64,000 bases of DNA. Source: Rhodopseudomonas sp. (GTDB taxonomy: Bacteria > Pseudomonadota > Alphaproteobacteria > Rhizobiales > Xanthobacteraceae). The stretch lies in the NCBI GenBank assembly GCA_016124795.1, contig WGNB01000001.1, forward strand, positions 224,659 through 288,658, written 5' to 3'. The notes under the pieces were generated by a model. It did not search any database. It saw only the letters and a program-made list of their open reading frames with translations, and was not told the origin of the DNA. Shown here in pieces: positions 42,931-51,763 of the stretch (position 1 is its first letter; each line of letters opens with the position of its first letter). A program made the position numbers and the translations under genes.

Positions 42931-44379
42931 ATGACGGAAACGACGATGCATGCGCCAGCGAACGGCGGCGCTTCGGTGACGAGCGGCGATAACAAGCCTC
43001 GTCCTGTAACGACGTTGCGGGAGTGGCTCGATCATCTTGCGGCACGCGACCGCCTCGCGGTGATCAAGCCCGGGACATCGTTGAAGTTTGAACTTGCCGC
43101 CATTGCCAAGAAACTCGACGGTGAAAAGGCGACGTTGTTCCCGAGCCCCGGCGGTCATGCCATTCCGGTTCTGTCCGGGCTGGTCTCGGATCGTCAGTGG
43201 ATCGCCGACGCCATGGGGGTCAATGCGAGCGAGCTTCTGGCCCGCTTTCAGGATGCGGCGGCCAACCCGCTGCCATGGACCGAGGTGACTTCGGCGCCGG
43301 TGCAGGAGGTCGTTCATCGCGACGTCGATCTCGGCAAACAACTGCCATTGCCGGTGCATAATGAGCATGACAATGGCGAGTACATCACTGCCGGGTTGTG
43401 CATTTCCCGCAATCCGGTGACCGGTGTGCAGAATGTCTCGCTTCACCGTTTGCAGGTCAGTGGTCCTAATCGGCTGGGTGTACTGCTGCTGCCGCGCCAC
43501 ACGCATATGTTTTACGAAATGGCGGAGCGCGCCGGTCAGCCGCTCGACGTTGCCATCGTGGTTGGCGTCGACCCACTGACGCTGTTGTCGTCGCAGGCGA
43601 TCGCGCCGATCGACTTCGATGAACTGACGATCGCCGGCGCCCTGCATGGCGCGCCGCTGCCGGTCGTCAAATGCGTCACCAGCGAATTGCGTGTGCCGGC
43701 GGAGGCCGAGATTGTTGTCGAAGGCCGGGTCTTGCCGAAGGTGCGTGAACTCGAAGGTCCCTTTGGCGAGTTCCCGCAATATTACGGTGAGCGCGCCAAC
43801 CGGCATGTCATTGAAGTGACCGCGCTGACTCACCGCAAGGATGCCTTGTTCCACACGATCGTCGGCGGCGGCCTTGAACATCTGTTGCTCGGCGGCATAC
43901 CGCGCGAGGCGACCCTGCTGGCGCATCTGCGGCGCAGCTTTCCGAACGTGCGCGATGTGCATCTCGCCCGTGGTGGCGTGTGCCGCTACCACCTTTATGT
44001 CCAGATCGCCAAGCGGCAGGAGGGCGAGGCCAAGAACATCATGATGGGCGCCTTTGCCGGTCATTACGACGTCAAGCACGTCATCGTGGTCGATGAGGAC
44101 GTCGATATTCATAACCCGGCCGAGGTCGAATGGGCGGTTTCGACCCGGTTTCAGGCCGATCGCGATTTGCTGATCGTGCCTGAAAGTCAGGGGTCGAAGC
44201 TCGATCCGTCGACCCGTAACGGCGTCGGTGCCAAGATGGGGATGGACGCCACCAAACCGCTAGACGCGGACGAAATGAAATTCAAGCGGATCCGCGTGCC
44301 GGGCGAAGACGATGTCGATGTCAAGAAGGTGATCGGCGCGGTGCCGGGTTCTTCCTGGCGTAAGGCTTTGAACCCGTAG
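42931..44379 (+). CDS. ubiD: UbiD-family decarboxylase
   Basis: The 482-residue protein is a full-length UbiD-type (de)carboxylase, which acts on aromatic or alpha,beta-unsaturated acids through prenylated FMN. Visible are LREWLDHLAARDRLAVI at the N-terminus, SLHRLQVSGPNRLG (cofactor region) and the E-R-D-type active-site stretch ELEGPFGEFPQYYG (about 273-286). No UbiX prenyltransferase gene is in the window, so cofactor must come from elsewhere. It stands alone, with a strong terminator 57 bases downstream, and its regulator is not obvious; the AraC gene is divergent. Confidence 0.9.
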   Translation: MTETTMHAPANGGASVTSGDNKPRPVTTLREWLDHLAARDRLAVIKPGTSLKFELAAIAKKLDGEKATLFPSPGGHAIPVLSGLVSDRQWIADAMGVNASELLARFQDAAANPLPWTEVTSAPVQEVVHRDVDLGKQLPLPVHNEHDNGEYITAGLCISRNPVTGVQNVSLHRLQVSGPNRLGVLLLPRHTHMFYEMAERAGQPLDVAIVVGVDPLTLLSSQAIAPIDFDELTIAGALHGAPLPVVKCVTSELRVPAEAEIVVEGRVLPKVRELEGPFGEFPQYYGERANRHVIEVTALTHRKDALFHTIVGGGLEHLLLGGIPREATLLAHLRRSFPNVRDVHLARGGVCRYHLYVQIAKRQEGEAKNIMMGAFAGHYDVKHVIVVDEDVDIHNPAEVEWAVSTRFQADRDLLIVPESQGSKLDPSTRNGVGAKMGMDATKPLDADEMKFKRIRVPGEDDVDVKKVIGAVPGSSWRKALNP

Positions 44380-44435
44380 TCGGAGAGACTGGCCACGGCA
44401 TTTTCGCTGCGGCATTTGAACTCAGGTCATTGTTC

Positions 44436-44470
44436 AGCGTCGCTGCGGAAACGCGGCGACGCTTTGTCGT
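44436..44470 (+). terminator. Rho-independent terminator of ubiD
   Basis: A 12-bp stem with one G-U pair (44436-44447 with 44452-44463, outer arms AGCGTCGC/GCGACGCT) closes on a GAAA tetraloop and is followed by TTGTCGTTT. Its position 57 bases after the ubiD stop and its orientation fit termination of the plus-strand ubiD transcript. Confidence 0.72.
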
Positions 44471-44621
44471 TTGCGCAGTGGCGGCGCCGAGCCGACGCCT
44501 TGGCGCCGTAACTTCAGCGCATGTCTCCGTTTGATTTCCAGGTCTTCGTTTAATTCGCCAGTCCGCATGATCGGGATGCCGATCGGCGCGGCATGCCGTC
44601 GCATCGTCGCGTCCGCGCATC

Positions 44622-44637
44622 GTTCCATAAATGGAAC
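44622..44637. promoter_or_regulatory. Candidate LysR operator, copy 1
   Basis: GTTCCATAAATGGAAC is a perfect 16-bp palindrome, 133 bases upstream of the acyl-CoA synthetase start. GTTCCAGAAATGGAAC (15 of 16 identical) lies at 49893-49908 directly upstream of the LysR gene, which strongly suggests a shared regulator. Confidence 0.68.
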
Positions 44638-44769
44638 CGATCGCCAGCCAACTACGATCTACCGCGCCGGCTCGCGGACCTGCTATCAAAATTTTCAAGA
44701 CGTTCGGCATTGACCGAAAGCCGCCCGCGCATTGTCGCATCGGGCAGGACAGCAAAAAGAGGGATAGAA

Positions 44770-46911
44770 ATGGAAGGCGGTGGCCGCGAGGCTCGTGACA
44801 ATCACGGCTTTGACGTTTTTCAACGGATGATGCGGCCGCGGTCGGTCGCGATCGTCGGCATGTCGTCCAAGCCCAATACGCCGAGCCATGCGGTCTTGCG
44901 CAACCTGCAAGTCAACGAATTTGCAGGCGACATTCATTTGATCGGACGGTCCGAGGCGGTTGTCGAAGGCTTGCCGATCCGCACCGACATGGCGGCGCTG
45001 CCGAAAGATATCGACGTTGCGATCCTGGCGGTTCCCGCCGCCGGCGTTGAAGAGGCCCTGACCCAATGTGTCGACCGCAAGGTCGGCGTCGCCGCGATTT
45101 TTGCCTCGGGCTTTGCCGAGGTCGGCGAGCAGGAGCGCGATCGGCAGGAGCGGATCGGTCGTCTGGCGCGCGACGGCGGCGTCTCCGTCGTCGGTCCGAA
45201 TTGTATCGGTTACACCAACTTCGTCGATGGCTTTCCGGTGGCTTTTGCCAGCGTCGCCAAGGTGCCGCGTGTCAGTCCGGGGACGCGGGACGCCGTTGCC
45301 ATCGTCGCGCAGAGCGGCGGTCTGGGCAATCATCTGCGGCTGGGGCTCGATGCGCGCGGCGTCGCGGTGTCCTACACCATCTCGACCGGCAATGAGATGG
45401 GCCTTGGGCTTGGCGATTTCATCAATTATCTGCTGTCGGATGAAGCAACACGGGTGATCCTGGTTTACGCCGAGCATATTCGGCAGCCGGCGGCATTTCT
45501 CGATGCGGCGGCCAAGGCGCGCAAGCTCGGCAAGGCGGTCGTCATGTTGCATCCCGGCCGTGGCGCGCGCGCCAAGGAGGCGGCCAAATCTCACACTGGG
45601 GCCCTCGCCGGCGACTATGCGGTAATGCGGGCGCAATGCGAGCGGGCTGGCGTCCTGCTGGTCGATACGCTGGACGAAATGATGGATGCCACCGAAATTC
45701 TGGCGCGCTATCCGAAGCCGTCGCGCGGCGGCCTCGGCGTGCTGACGTTTTCGGGTGCGTTCTGTGGCATCGCGCATGATTTCTGCGAGGACATCGGCGT
45801 CGTCATTCCGGCCTTGTCCGAGAAGACCGAGGCCGAGCTCAGGCCGCAGGTGCCGGCCTTTATCCCGCCAAAGAATCCGCTGGATCTCGGCACCCAGCCG
45901 CTCTGGCAGCCCGAACTGGTCCAGATCGGTCTGAAGGCGCTGTTCAACGAACCCGCGATCGGCGGCGTGGCGCTGTCGATTCCGGCAGGCGCGCCGAAAT
46001 ATGCCAACGCCTATCTGGAAAACATTATCGCGGCCAAGAAGACCAGTGAAAAGCCGCTGGTCGTCGCCATGCTCGGCGACGGTTCGCCCTTGCCGCCGGA
46101 GTTCATTCAGTCGGCCCGCGATAACAAGATCGTATTGTCGCGGTCATCCGACCGGTCGTTGCGGGCGATGGGAGCCGTTCTCAAATGGGGCAGCCGGCCT
46201 GAAGCGGCGGCGCCACCGGCCGTTTCGACCTTCGCCGACATGCCGGATCTGCCTGCGGGGACCGTGCCAGAGTGGCTGGGTAAACGCGCGCTGGCGGCTG
46301 CCGGCATAACGGTGCCGCTTGGCGGTCTGGCGACAACGGTCGAGCAGGCGATCACGATCGCCGAGGACGTTGGCTTCCCGGTGGCGATGAAGGCGCAGGC
46401 CGGCGCGCTTGCGCACAAGACCGAAGCCGGTGGCGTTATCCTCAACCTTGCCGATATCAATGCGGTCAAGCAGGCCTGGGCGACGCTTCATGCCAACGTG
46501 GCCCGCGTTCAGCCCGGGTTGAAATTGGACGGTGTCCTCGTCGAGACGATGGCGCCGCGCGGTCTGGAATTGGTGATCGGCGCGCGGCGCGATCCGCAAT
46601 GGGGCAGCGTGATCCTGATCGGCCTCGGCGGCGTGCTGGTCGAAGCATTGCAAGACGTTCGCGTCATCCCGGCCGATGCGTCCTTGCCGGAGATTCTTGC
46701 CGAGTTCGAAAAGCTCAAGACAGCGAAACTGCTGCACGGCTTCCGCAATATGCCGCCGGTCGACGTCGAAGCCGCCGCAAAGGTGGCGCTGGCGTTGGGT
46801 CAGTTGATGCGAGCTCGGCCGGATATCAGTGATGTCGAAATCAATCCCCTGATGGTGCACAGCCGTGGTCATGGTGCCACGGCCCTCGACGCCCTCATTG
46901 TCGTCGCGTGA
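44770..46911 (+). CDS. Acyl-CoA synthetase (NDP-forming type)
   Basis: The 713-residue protein joins a CoA-binding domain (PRSVAIVGMSSKPN, about 23-36; GPNCIGYTN), a ligase-CoA domain with the phospho-His motif AAKSHTGALAGDY (about 272-284), and a C-terminal ATP-grasp domain (VGFPVAMKAQAGALAHKTEAGG and DVEINPLMV). Such fused enzymes make acyl-CoA from an acid, ATP and CoA, releasing ADP. The start at 44770 has GAGGGATAG upstream; the frame is open from 44593 without a ribosome site. It heads an operon with the crotonase gene 24 bases on and lies behind a candidate LysR operator. Confidence 0.88.
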   Translation: MEGGGREARDNHGFDVFQRMMRPRSVAIVGMSSKPNTPSHAVLRNLQVNEFAGDIHLIGRSEAVVEGLPIRTDMAALPKDIDVAILAVPAAGVEEALTQCVDRKVGVAAIFASGFAEVGEQERDRQERIGRLARDGGVSVVGPNCIGYTNFVDGFPVAFASVAKVPRVSPGTRDAVAIVAQSGGLGNHLRLGLDARGVAVSYTISTGNEMGLGLGDFINYLLSDEATRVILVYAEHIRQPAAFLDAAAKARKLGKAVVMLHPGRGARAKEAAKSHTGALAGDYAVMRAQCERAGVLLVDTLDEMMDATEILARYPKPSRGGLGVLTFSGAFCGIAHDFCEDIGVVIPALSEKTEAELRPQVPAFIPPKNPLDLGTQPLWQPELVQIGLKALFNEPAIGGVALSIPAGAPKYANAYLENIIAAKKTSEKPLVVAMLGDGSPLPPEFIQSARDNKIVLSRSSDRSLRAMGAVLKWGSRPEAAAPPAVSTFADMPDLPAGTVPEWLGKRALAAAGITVPLGGLATTVEQAITIAEDVGFPVAMKAQAGALAHKTEAGGVILNLADINAVKQAWATLHANVARVQPGLKLDGVLVETMAPRGLELVIGARRDPQWGSVILIGLGGVLVEALQDVRVIPADASLPEILAEFEKLKTAKLLHGFRNMPPVDVEAAAKVALALGQLMRARPDISDVEINPLMVHSRGHGATALDALIVVA

Positions 46912-46935
46912 GATTGCGGTCTCCTGGAGAGCTAT

Positions 46936-47736
46936 ATGACGAGCAATTTGGTTACCTACGAAATCGAAGACAATGTCGCGATCATCGGGCTCAACCGGCC
47001 GGATAAGCGGAATGCGATGAACGATACCTTCATCGGTGTCCTGCGCGAGGCGGTCATCCGCGCCGGCGAGGAAGCCGATGCCGGCGTGATCTTCGGTCAC
47101 GGCAAGAACTTCTCCGCCGGGCTGGATCTGGCAGAACTCGCCAGCAAGCTGTCGCCGGATTGGGTGCGTCCGCGCAAGCGTCGCCCGCATCCCTGGCACC
47201 AGACCTTCGACCTGATCGCGCGCGGCACCATTCCGTTCGTCGCGGCGGTGCATGGCGCCACGATCGGCGGCGGGCTTGAACTGGCGGCCGCGGCGCATAT
47301 CCGGGTTTCGGACGAAACTGCGTTCTTTGGTCTGCCGGAAGGCCAGCGCGGCATTTTCGTCGGCGGCGGCGGATCGGTGCGCATCCAGCGTATCCTCGGT
47401 TACGCGACGATGGCCGACATGATGCTGACCGGTCGCTTGTATTCGGCCGAGGACGCGCTGCGGGCCCGGTTGACGCAATATCTGGTGCCGGCCGGCGAGG
47501 CGCTCGCCAAGGCGAAGACCTTGGCGCATCGCATCGCCCAGAATACGCCGCAGACCAATTGGCAGATCACTAATGTTCTGCCGCGCATCAACGATCTGTC
47601 GCACGATGACGGGTTGTTCATGGAATATCTGAATTCGTCGATGGCCCGCCCGCCGGAGACCTTGGGGCGGCTGAAGAGCTTCCTCGAGAAACGCACCGAG
47701 CCGTTGCTGCGGCCGGCGCCGCCGTCCGCCGAATGA
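46936..47736 (+). CDS. Enoyl-CoA hydratase/isomerase family enzyme
   Basis: The 266-residue crotonase-fold protein has LNRPDKRNAMND (about 19-30), oxyanion-hole segments KNFSAGLDLAEL (about 57-68) and GATIGGGLELAAAAH (about 109-123), and a single active-site Glu in GLPEGQRGIF; the second Glu of classical hydratases is replaced in GGGGS. It is therefore more likely an isomerase- or hydrolase-type member than crotonase itself. GGAGAG precedes the ATG. It follows the acyl-CoA synthetase and is likely part of CoA-ester breakdown. Confidence 0.87.
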   Translation: MTSNLVTYEIEDNVAIIGLNRPDKRNAMNDTFIGVLREAVIRAGEEADAGVIFGHGKNFSAGLDLAELASKLSPDWVRPRKRRPHPWHQTFDLIARGTIPFVAAVHGATIGGGLELAAAAHIRVSDETAFFGLPEGQRGIFVGGGGSVRIQRILGYATMADMMLTGRLYSAEDALRARLTQYLVPAGEALAKAKTLAHRIAQNTPQTNWQITNVLPRINDLSHDDGLFMEYLNSSMARPPETLGRLKSFLEKRTEPLLRPAPPSAE

Positions 47737-47862
47737 TTGACGTCGAAGGCGTTATCGCAAGGATTACGTTTATAAAGATGGCGCCGATTCAATAAGCGAA
47801 AGACCTGCGGGGGACGACCGAGACCCCCGTGGCAAAACAACAATATACCTTGGGAGAGAACA

Positions 47863-48849
47863 ATGGCAGTGCTGCTGAACAAGCGAGACCTCATCAAGGC
47901 CGGTCTGGGCGCGACCGCGCTCGCCGGAATGCCGGCGACGCCTCTTTTTGCCAGTGCGGAGAAGCCGGCGCGTTGGGCTTACCTCAGGCCGGGTTTCACG
48001 GTCCTGGTGGCGCAATACATCAAGGGCAAGGACCTGTTGAAGAAGAACGGCGCGTTCATGGCGCCGCCGACCGAATACACCGCGGTCTCGACTTATTACA
48101 ACGATTTCACCGCCGGCAACTATGACGTCTGCATTGGCAGTTGGGATACATTTGCATCGCGCTATCAGGCCGGCGTGCCGATCCAGCTGTTGTGCACGAT
48201 CACCACCGCCGACATGATCGCCATCATTACCGGCGATAAAGCGATCAAGTCGATCGGAGATTTGCGCGGCAAGACGCTGGCCGCGCTGCAGTCGACCGGC
48301 ACGTTCCGTATGGTGTCGGCCTTGCTGAAGGAAAGCAATGGTCTGGAACTCGGCAAGGATGTCGCCATTCAAGGCGTCGATAATCCGGCGGCAGCGGTGA
48401 CTTTGACGATGGCCAATCGGGTCGAGGCGGGGCTGTCCTGGGAGCCGAACATCAGCGCGGCGCTGAGCAAGCGGCCCGACCTGCGTTCGATCTTCAACGC
48501 GGGCGAAGCCTATCGCGCGAAGACCAAGCTCAACCTGCCTTATTTCGGCGTCGCTGTCGGCCGCGAATGGGCCAAGCAGAATCCCGATCAGGTCGACAAG
48601 ATCCGTCAGACTTTCGCGGATTGCATCAATGGGATCAACGGCAAGCCGGATGAGGCGGTCAAGCTCGCCGGCGGCGGTTCAGGCTATCCGTCCGATGTCA
48701 TGGAAGACGCGATCCGGTCGCGCCGTTTGCGCTTCCGCTTCGGTTCGATGAAGGAGGCCGCCGAGCGCGAGACGATCGTCAAGGCGAGCGAATTCCTGGT
48801 TCGCAACAAGCTCCTGAAAAAGACCGTCGATGATGGCTTCTTTGCTTAA
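47863..48849 (+). CDS. NMT1/SsuA-like ABC transporter binding protein
   Basis: The 328-residue protein has the SsuA/NMT1/TauA fold: GNYDVCIGSWDTFASRYQAG (about 86-105), IGDLRGKTLAALQSTGT and AVTLTMANRVEAGLSWEPN. A signal sequence with a possible twin-arginine-free hydrophobic stretch (AGLGATALAGMPATPLFAS, about 13-31) precedes it. Such proteins bind sulfonates, pyrimidine precursors, aromatic acids and the like. The matching permease and ATPase are at 50014-51644, separated from it by an inverted LysR gene. GGGAGAG precedes the ATG. Confidence 0.85.
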   Translation: MAVLLNKRDLIKAGLGATALAGMPATPLFASAEKPARWAYLRPGFTVLVAQYIKGKDLLKKNGAFMAPPTEYTAVSTYYNDFTAGNYDVCIGSWDTFASRYQAGVPIQLLCTITTADMIAIITGDKAIKSIGDLRGKTLAALQSTGTFRMVSALLKESNGLELGKDVAIQGVDNPAAAVTLTMANRVEAGLSWEPNISAALSKRPDLRSIFNAGEAYRAKTKLNLPYFGVAVGREWAKQNPDQVDKIRQTFADCINGINGKPDEAVKLAGGGSGYPSDVMEDAIRSRRLRFRFGSMKEAAERETIVKASEFLVRNKLLKKTVDDGFFA

Positions 48850-48868
48850 GACGGACCGTAGCGGACGG

Positions 48869-48897
48869 CGCGCGTCTCCTCCCTCAGGAGGCGCGCG
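48869..48897. terminator. Hairpin between convergent binding-protein and LysR genes
   Basis: A 12-bp stem with one T-G pair (48869-48880 with 48886-48897) closes on loop CCCTC. It begins 20 bases after the binding-protein stop and spans the LysR stop codon, so it could end both transcripts. No T-run is present. Confidence 0.55.
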
Positions 48898-49849
48898 ACG
48901 TCGTGGCTTTGCTCCGGCCGGCGGGTTTGACCGGGCGGCGTTTGTCGTTCCGGTCGAGCAACTGGGTGCCGTCCAGGGCGAGAAAACTTGCGATATGATC
49001 GACGAAGACTTTCGACTTGCGGGCAAGATGGCGGCCGACGAAGAACGTCGCCGAAGCCTCCAGGGCGGGGATGTCCTGATCGATCGGTATGCGTACGAGA
49101 CGTCCGCTCTTGACGTCGTTGCGGCACATGACGTTGGGCAGAATGCCGACGCCGATGCCGCTGATCACCAGTTCGCGGGCCACGCCGATATTATTGACCA
49201 TGACACGCGAACGGCGGCGCAGGGCGTCCTGGGCATTTTCATCGACGTTCCAGACGCCTTCGGAAATCTGCTGCTCGGTGAGGACGCAATCGTGGTCGCG
49301 CCAGCGTCCGCGCGGCAGCCCGCGGCGCTTGGCGTATTCCGGGCTGGCATAGACGCCGCGCGTCAGCGCCGACAGGCGGCGAAAGGGCAGGTCGGGATTC
49401 AACAATGGCCCGACGTGGATCGCGACGTCGTAGCTTTCTTCCGAGACGTCGACCCAGCGGCCATTGACGTAGATATCGAGATCGATGTCGGGGTACTTTT
49501 CGGCAAAGGAGGCGATAGCGCGGCTCAGCCAGCCGATGCCGAAATCGATCGGCATGCTGACGCGCAAACGGCCTTTGAGGCTCGTGCGCATCTGGACCGC
49601 TTGCAGGCCCGCGCCCTCGACCTCGGCGGCGATCCGCATGCAGTGTTCGTGCAGACGATGTCCGGATTCGGTGACTGCGATCCGCTTATTGCCGCGTTTC
49701 AGCAACTCCGACCCGACCTGGTCTTCGAGATGTTGCACCTTGCGGCTGACGGTGGACTTCGGCAGTCCGAGCGTGCGCGCCGCCTTGGTGATGCTGTTGG
49801 AATTGACGACTTCGTAGAAGACCAGCAGGGCATTCAGATCGATATTCAT
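48884..49849 (-). CDS. LysR-family transcriptional regulator
   Basis: The 321-residue protein begins MNIDLNALLVFYEVVN and has the LysR helix-turn-helix SITKAARTLGLPKSTVSRKV (about 19-38), followed by the substrate-binding domain with GRLRVSMPIDFGI. The tail after residue 300 is basic. The start at 49849 is set by the conserved N-terminus; the frame extends to 50038. The gene is inserted, on the opposite strand, between the binding protein and permease of one importer and is divergent from the permease. The palindrome at 49893-49908 lies 44 bases upstream of its start. Confidence 0.9.
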   Translation of the reverse strand: MNIDLNALLVFYEVVNSNSITKAARTLGLPKSTVSRKVQHLEDQVGSELLKRGNKRIAVTESGHRLHEHCMRIAAEVEGAGLQAVQMRTSLKGRLRVSMPIDFGIGWLSRAIASFAEKYPDIDLDIYVNGRWVDVSEESYDVAIHVGPLLNPDLPFRRLSALTRGVYASPEYAKRRGLPRGRWRDHDCVLTEQQISEGVWNVDENAQDALRRRSRVMVNNIGVARELVISGIGVGILPNVMCRNDVKSGRLVRIPIDQDIPALEASATFFVGRHLARKSKVFVDHIASFLALDGTQLLDRNDKRRPVKPAGRSKATTSRAS

Positions 49850-49892
49850 GGATGGACCGCCTCCTCGCCGATGGCGGGTACCATAGCCCAGC

Positions 49893-49908
49893 GTTCCAGA
49901 AATGGAAC
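49893..49908. promoter_or_regulatory. Candidate LysR operator, copy 2
   Basis: GTTCCAGAAATGGAAC lies in the 164-base divergent region between the LysR and permease starts. It matches the palindrome at 44622-44637 in 15 of 16 bases. LysR proteins typically bind dyads near their own promoter, so this is the probable autoregulatory and activation site. Confidence 0.7.
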
Positions 49909-50013
49909 TGAATATCCCCGGTCGGCACGGTCGCATCGTCGCGGGGGGGCGTGGGCCGGCTATTGGCCGGCCGGGCCGGAAACTTTCCCGATCGATATTG
50001 TGGGTGGCTTGAT

Positions 50014-50853
50014 ATGACTGCAGGTTCCGTGAAAACAACGTCGCCGCCGGTGCCGGTCGCCAGCGGCATGATCGGGCGGCCGCGGAAGCCGGCCAATACG
50101 GAGGCGCGGCGCGACCTGATCGCGACCACCATTGTTGTCGTGGTGATGATCGTCGCGATGCAGATCGCCAGCGCCTATGTGCCGGACTACATCATGCCGG
50201 CGCCGTTGAATGTGCTGGAGTCGACCAAGGAACTGCTGCTCAACGACAAGACCCACATCTTCGTCACGCTGGCCCGTCTGGCGGTCGCGGTCGTCTTCTC
50301 GATGTTCGCCGGCATCATCATCGGCGGCATCATGGGCACGGTCGGCGCGCTGCGGCCGATCCTGCGTGCGGTCATTATTATCGACACCGGTATTCCGGCG
50401 CTGTCGTGGATGCTGGTGGCGGTGTTCTGGTTTCGTGACGCCGAGACGCGCATTTTCTTCATTCTGACGGTTATCCTCCTGCCGTTCTATGCCTTGAACG
50501 TCTATGAGGGTATCCGCGCCTTGCCGCGTGACTTCGTCGACATGGTCGAGAGCTTTCGGCCGACCCGCTGGCAGGTCCTGCGCTATCTCATTATCCCGCA
50601 TATCGTGCCCTATATCTTCCTGACGACCCGGTCGGTGATCGGCTACGCCATCCGCATGGCGGTGTTCGCCGAGCTCGTTGCTTCGGCGATCGGCATCGGC
50701 TCGCGCATGAGTCTCGCGCAATCAACCTTTCATATCGATCGGGTTTTTGCCTGGACGTTCCTGCTGGTCATCCTGAACTTTGCGCTACAGGCGGGCGTCG
50801 GGGCTTTGGAGAAGATCGCCCTGAAATGGCGGCCGGAGGTTGAAGTCCGATGA
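50014..50853 (+). CDS. SsuC/TauC-like ABC transporter permease
   Basis: The 279-residue inner-membrane protein has about six helices and the BPD_transp_1 EAA-type loop (MVESFRPTRWQVLRYLIIPH, about 182-201). The start at 50014 is preferred to the longer frame because it begins MTAGSVKTTSPP before a polar N-terminal tail and the first helix. It overlaps the ATPase gene by 4 bases. It belongs with the binding protein at 47863-48849 and the ATPase that follows. Confidence 0.88.
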   Translation: MTAGSVKTTSPPVPVASGMIGRPRKPANTEARRDLIATTIVVVVMIVAMQIASAYVPDYIMPAPLNVLESTKELLLNDKTHIFVTLARLAVAVVFSMFAGIIIGGIMGTVGALRPILRAVIIIDTGIPALSWMLVAVFWFRDAETRIFFILTVILLPFYALNVYEGIRALPRDFVDMVESFRPTRWQVLRYLIIPHIVPYIFLTTRSVIGYAIRMAVFAELVASAIGIGSRMSLAQSTFHIDRVFAWTFLLVILNFALQAGVGALEKIALKWRPEVEVR

Positions 50854-51644
50854 CAAATACGCCGCATGCCATGATCGAACTGAAGAACGTCCGCAAAACC
50901 TTCGGTGAATTTATCGCCGTGGAAGACCTGAGCTTCAGCGTTGCCGAGGGCGAGATTGTCGCGCTGCTGGGCCGGACCGGTGCCGGCAAGAGCACGGTGC
51001 TGAACCTGGTGATGGGCACGTTGCGCGTCGACTCCGGCTCGATCCGGGTGGCGGACGCCGATCCTTATCACGACTTCCGCGCGCTGCGCGGGCGTATTGC
51101 CGTGAGCTTCCAGACCGATCGGCTGCTGCCGTGGCGCACTGCGGTTGAAAATGCCGAGCTTGGCCTGCTGATCCTGGGGGTCAAGAAGGCGGAGGCGCGC
51201 CGGCGGGCGTTGGATTGGCTGGCCCGGGTCAAGTTGACCGGCGCGGAGGACAAATATGTCCACGAATTGTCGGGTGGCATGCGTCAACGGGTGTCGCTGG
51301 CGCGAGCCTTGGCCGTCGATCCGAAGATCATCTTTCTCGACGAGTCTTTCAGCCAGCTCGATCATGTGACCGCGAAGACATTGCGCACGGATTTTCTCCG
51401 GATCGCGAAAGAATATGGCAAGACCTGTCTGTTCGTGACTCATCGCATTGCCGATGCCATCGAGATCGCCGACCGCGCGTTGATTCTGACCAAAGGCGCA
51501 CGCATTGCATTGTTGGAAACGATTACGGAAGAGAGCCGCAACGATGCCGGCGCGTTGACTGCGTTGCACGACCGGATCGCGGCGGCGATGGGCGGCGCTG
51601 ATGATGACGACGAGGAGGATGATCGTGAGGCTGCGACGCCGTGA
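50850..51644 (+). CDS. SsuB/TauB-like ABC transporter ATPase
   Basis: The 264-residue ATPase has Walker A LGRTGAGKSTVLN (about 41-53), signature ELSGGMRQRVSLARAL and Walker B IIFLDESFSQLD, with Ser replacing the usual Pro after DE. It ends in an unusual acidic tail (GGADDDDEEDDREAATP). It is coupled to the permease by a 4-base overlap and lies 120 bases before the thiolase gene. Confidence 0.9.
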   Translation: MTNTPHAMIELKNVRKTFGEFIAVEDLSFSVAEGEIVALLGRTGAGKSTVLNLVMGTLRVDSGSIRVADADPYHDFRALRGRIAVSFQTDRLLPWRTAVENAELGLLILGVKKAEARRRALDWLARVKLTGAEDKYVHELSGGMRQRVSLARALAVDPKIIFLDESFSQLDHVTAKTLRTDFLRIAKEYGKTCLFVTHRIADAIEIADRALILTKGARIALLETITEESRNDAGALTALHDRIAAAMGGADDDDEEDDREAATP

Positions 51645-51763
51645 GGACGTGACACGCGACGGTGGCGGACGCGGCGCGTCGTTCGGCTCAGGTCAGCCAA
51701 AGCAAGTCGAACGCGGTGGGCACGAAGTTTTCGAAAGACCGGATGGAAGAGAAGGGTATTTGC

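Larger units (their letters stand above)
44380..44769 (+). other. 390-base intergenic region holding a terminator and a LysR-type palindrome
   Basis: Between the ubiD stop and the acyl-CoA synthetase start there is no convincing gene. The open frame that runs in from 44593 is the 5' extension of the synthetase frame, which lacks a ribosome site. The region contains a GAAA-loop terminator (44436-44463) and a 16-bp palindrome (44622-44637), listed separately. Confidence 0.7.

Noticed and set aside
47808..47829. CGGGGG-N10-CCCCCG hairpin before the NMT1-type binding protein
   Set aside because: Short stem with a long loop; could be chance in GC-rich DNA, and no second evidence for function.
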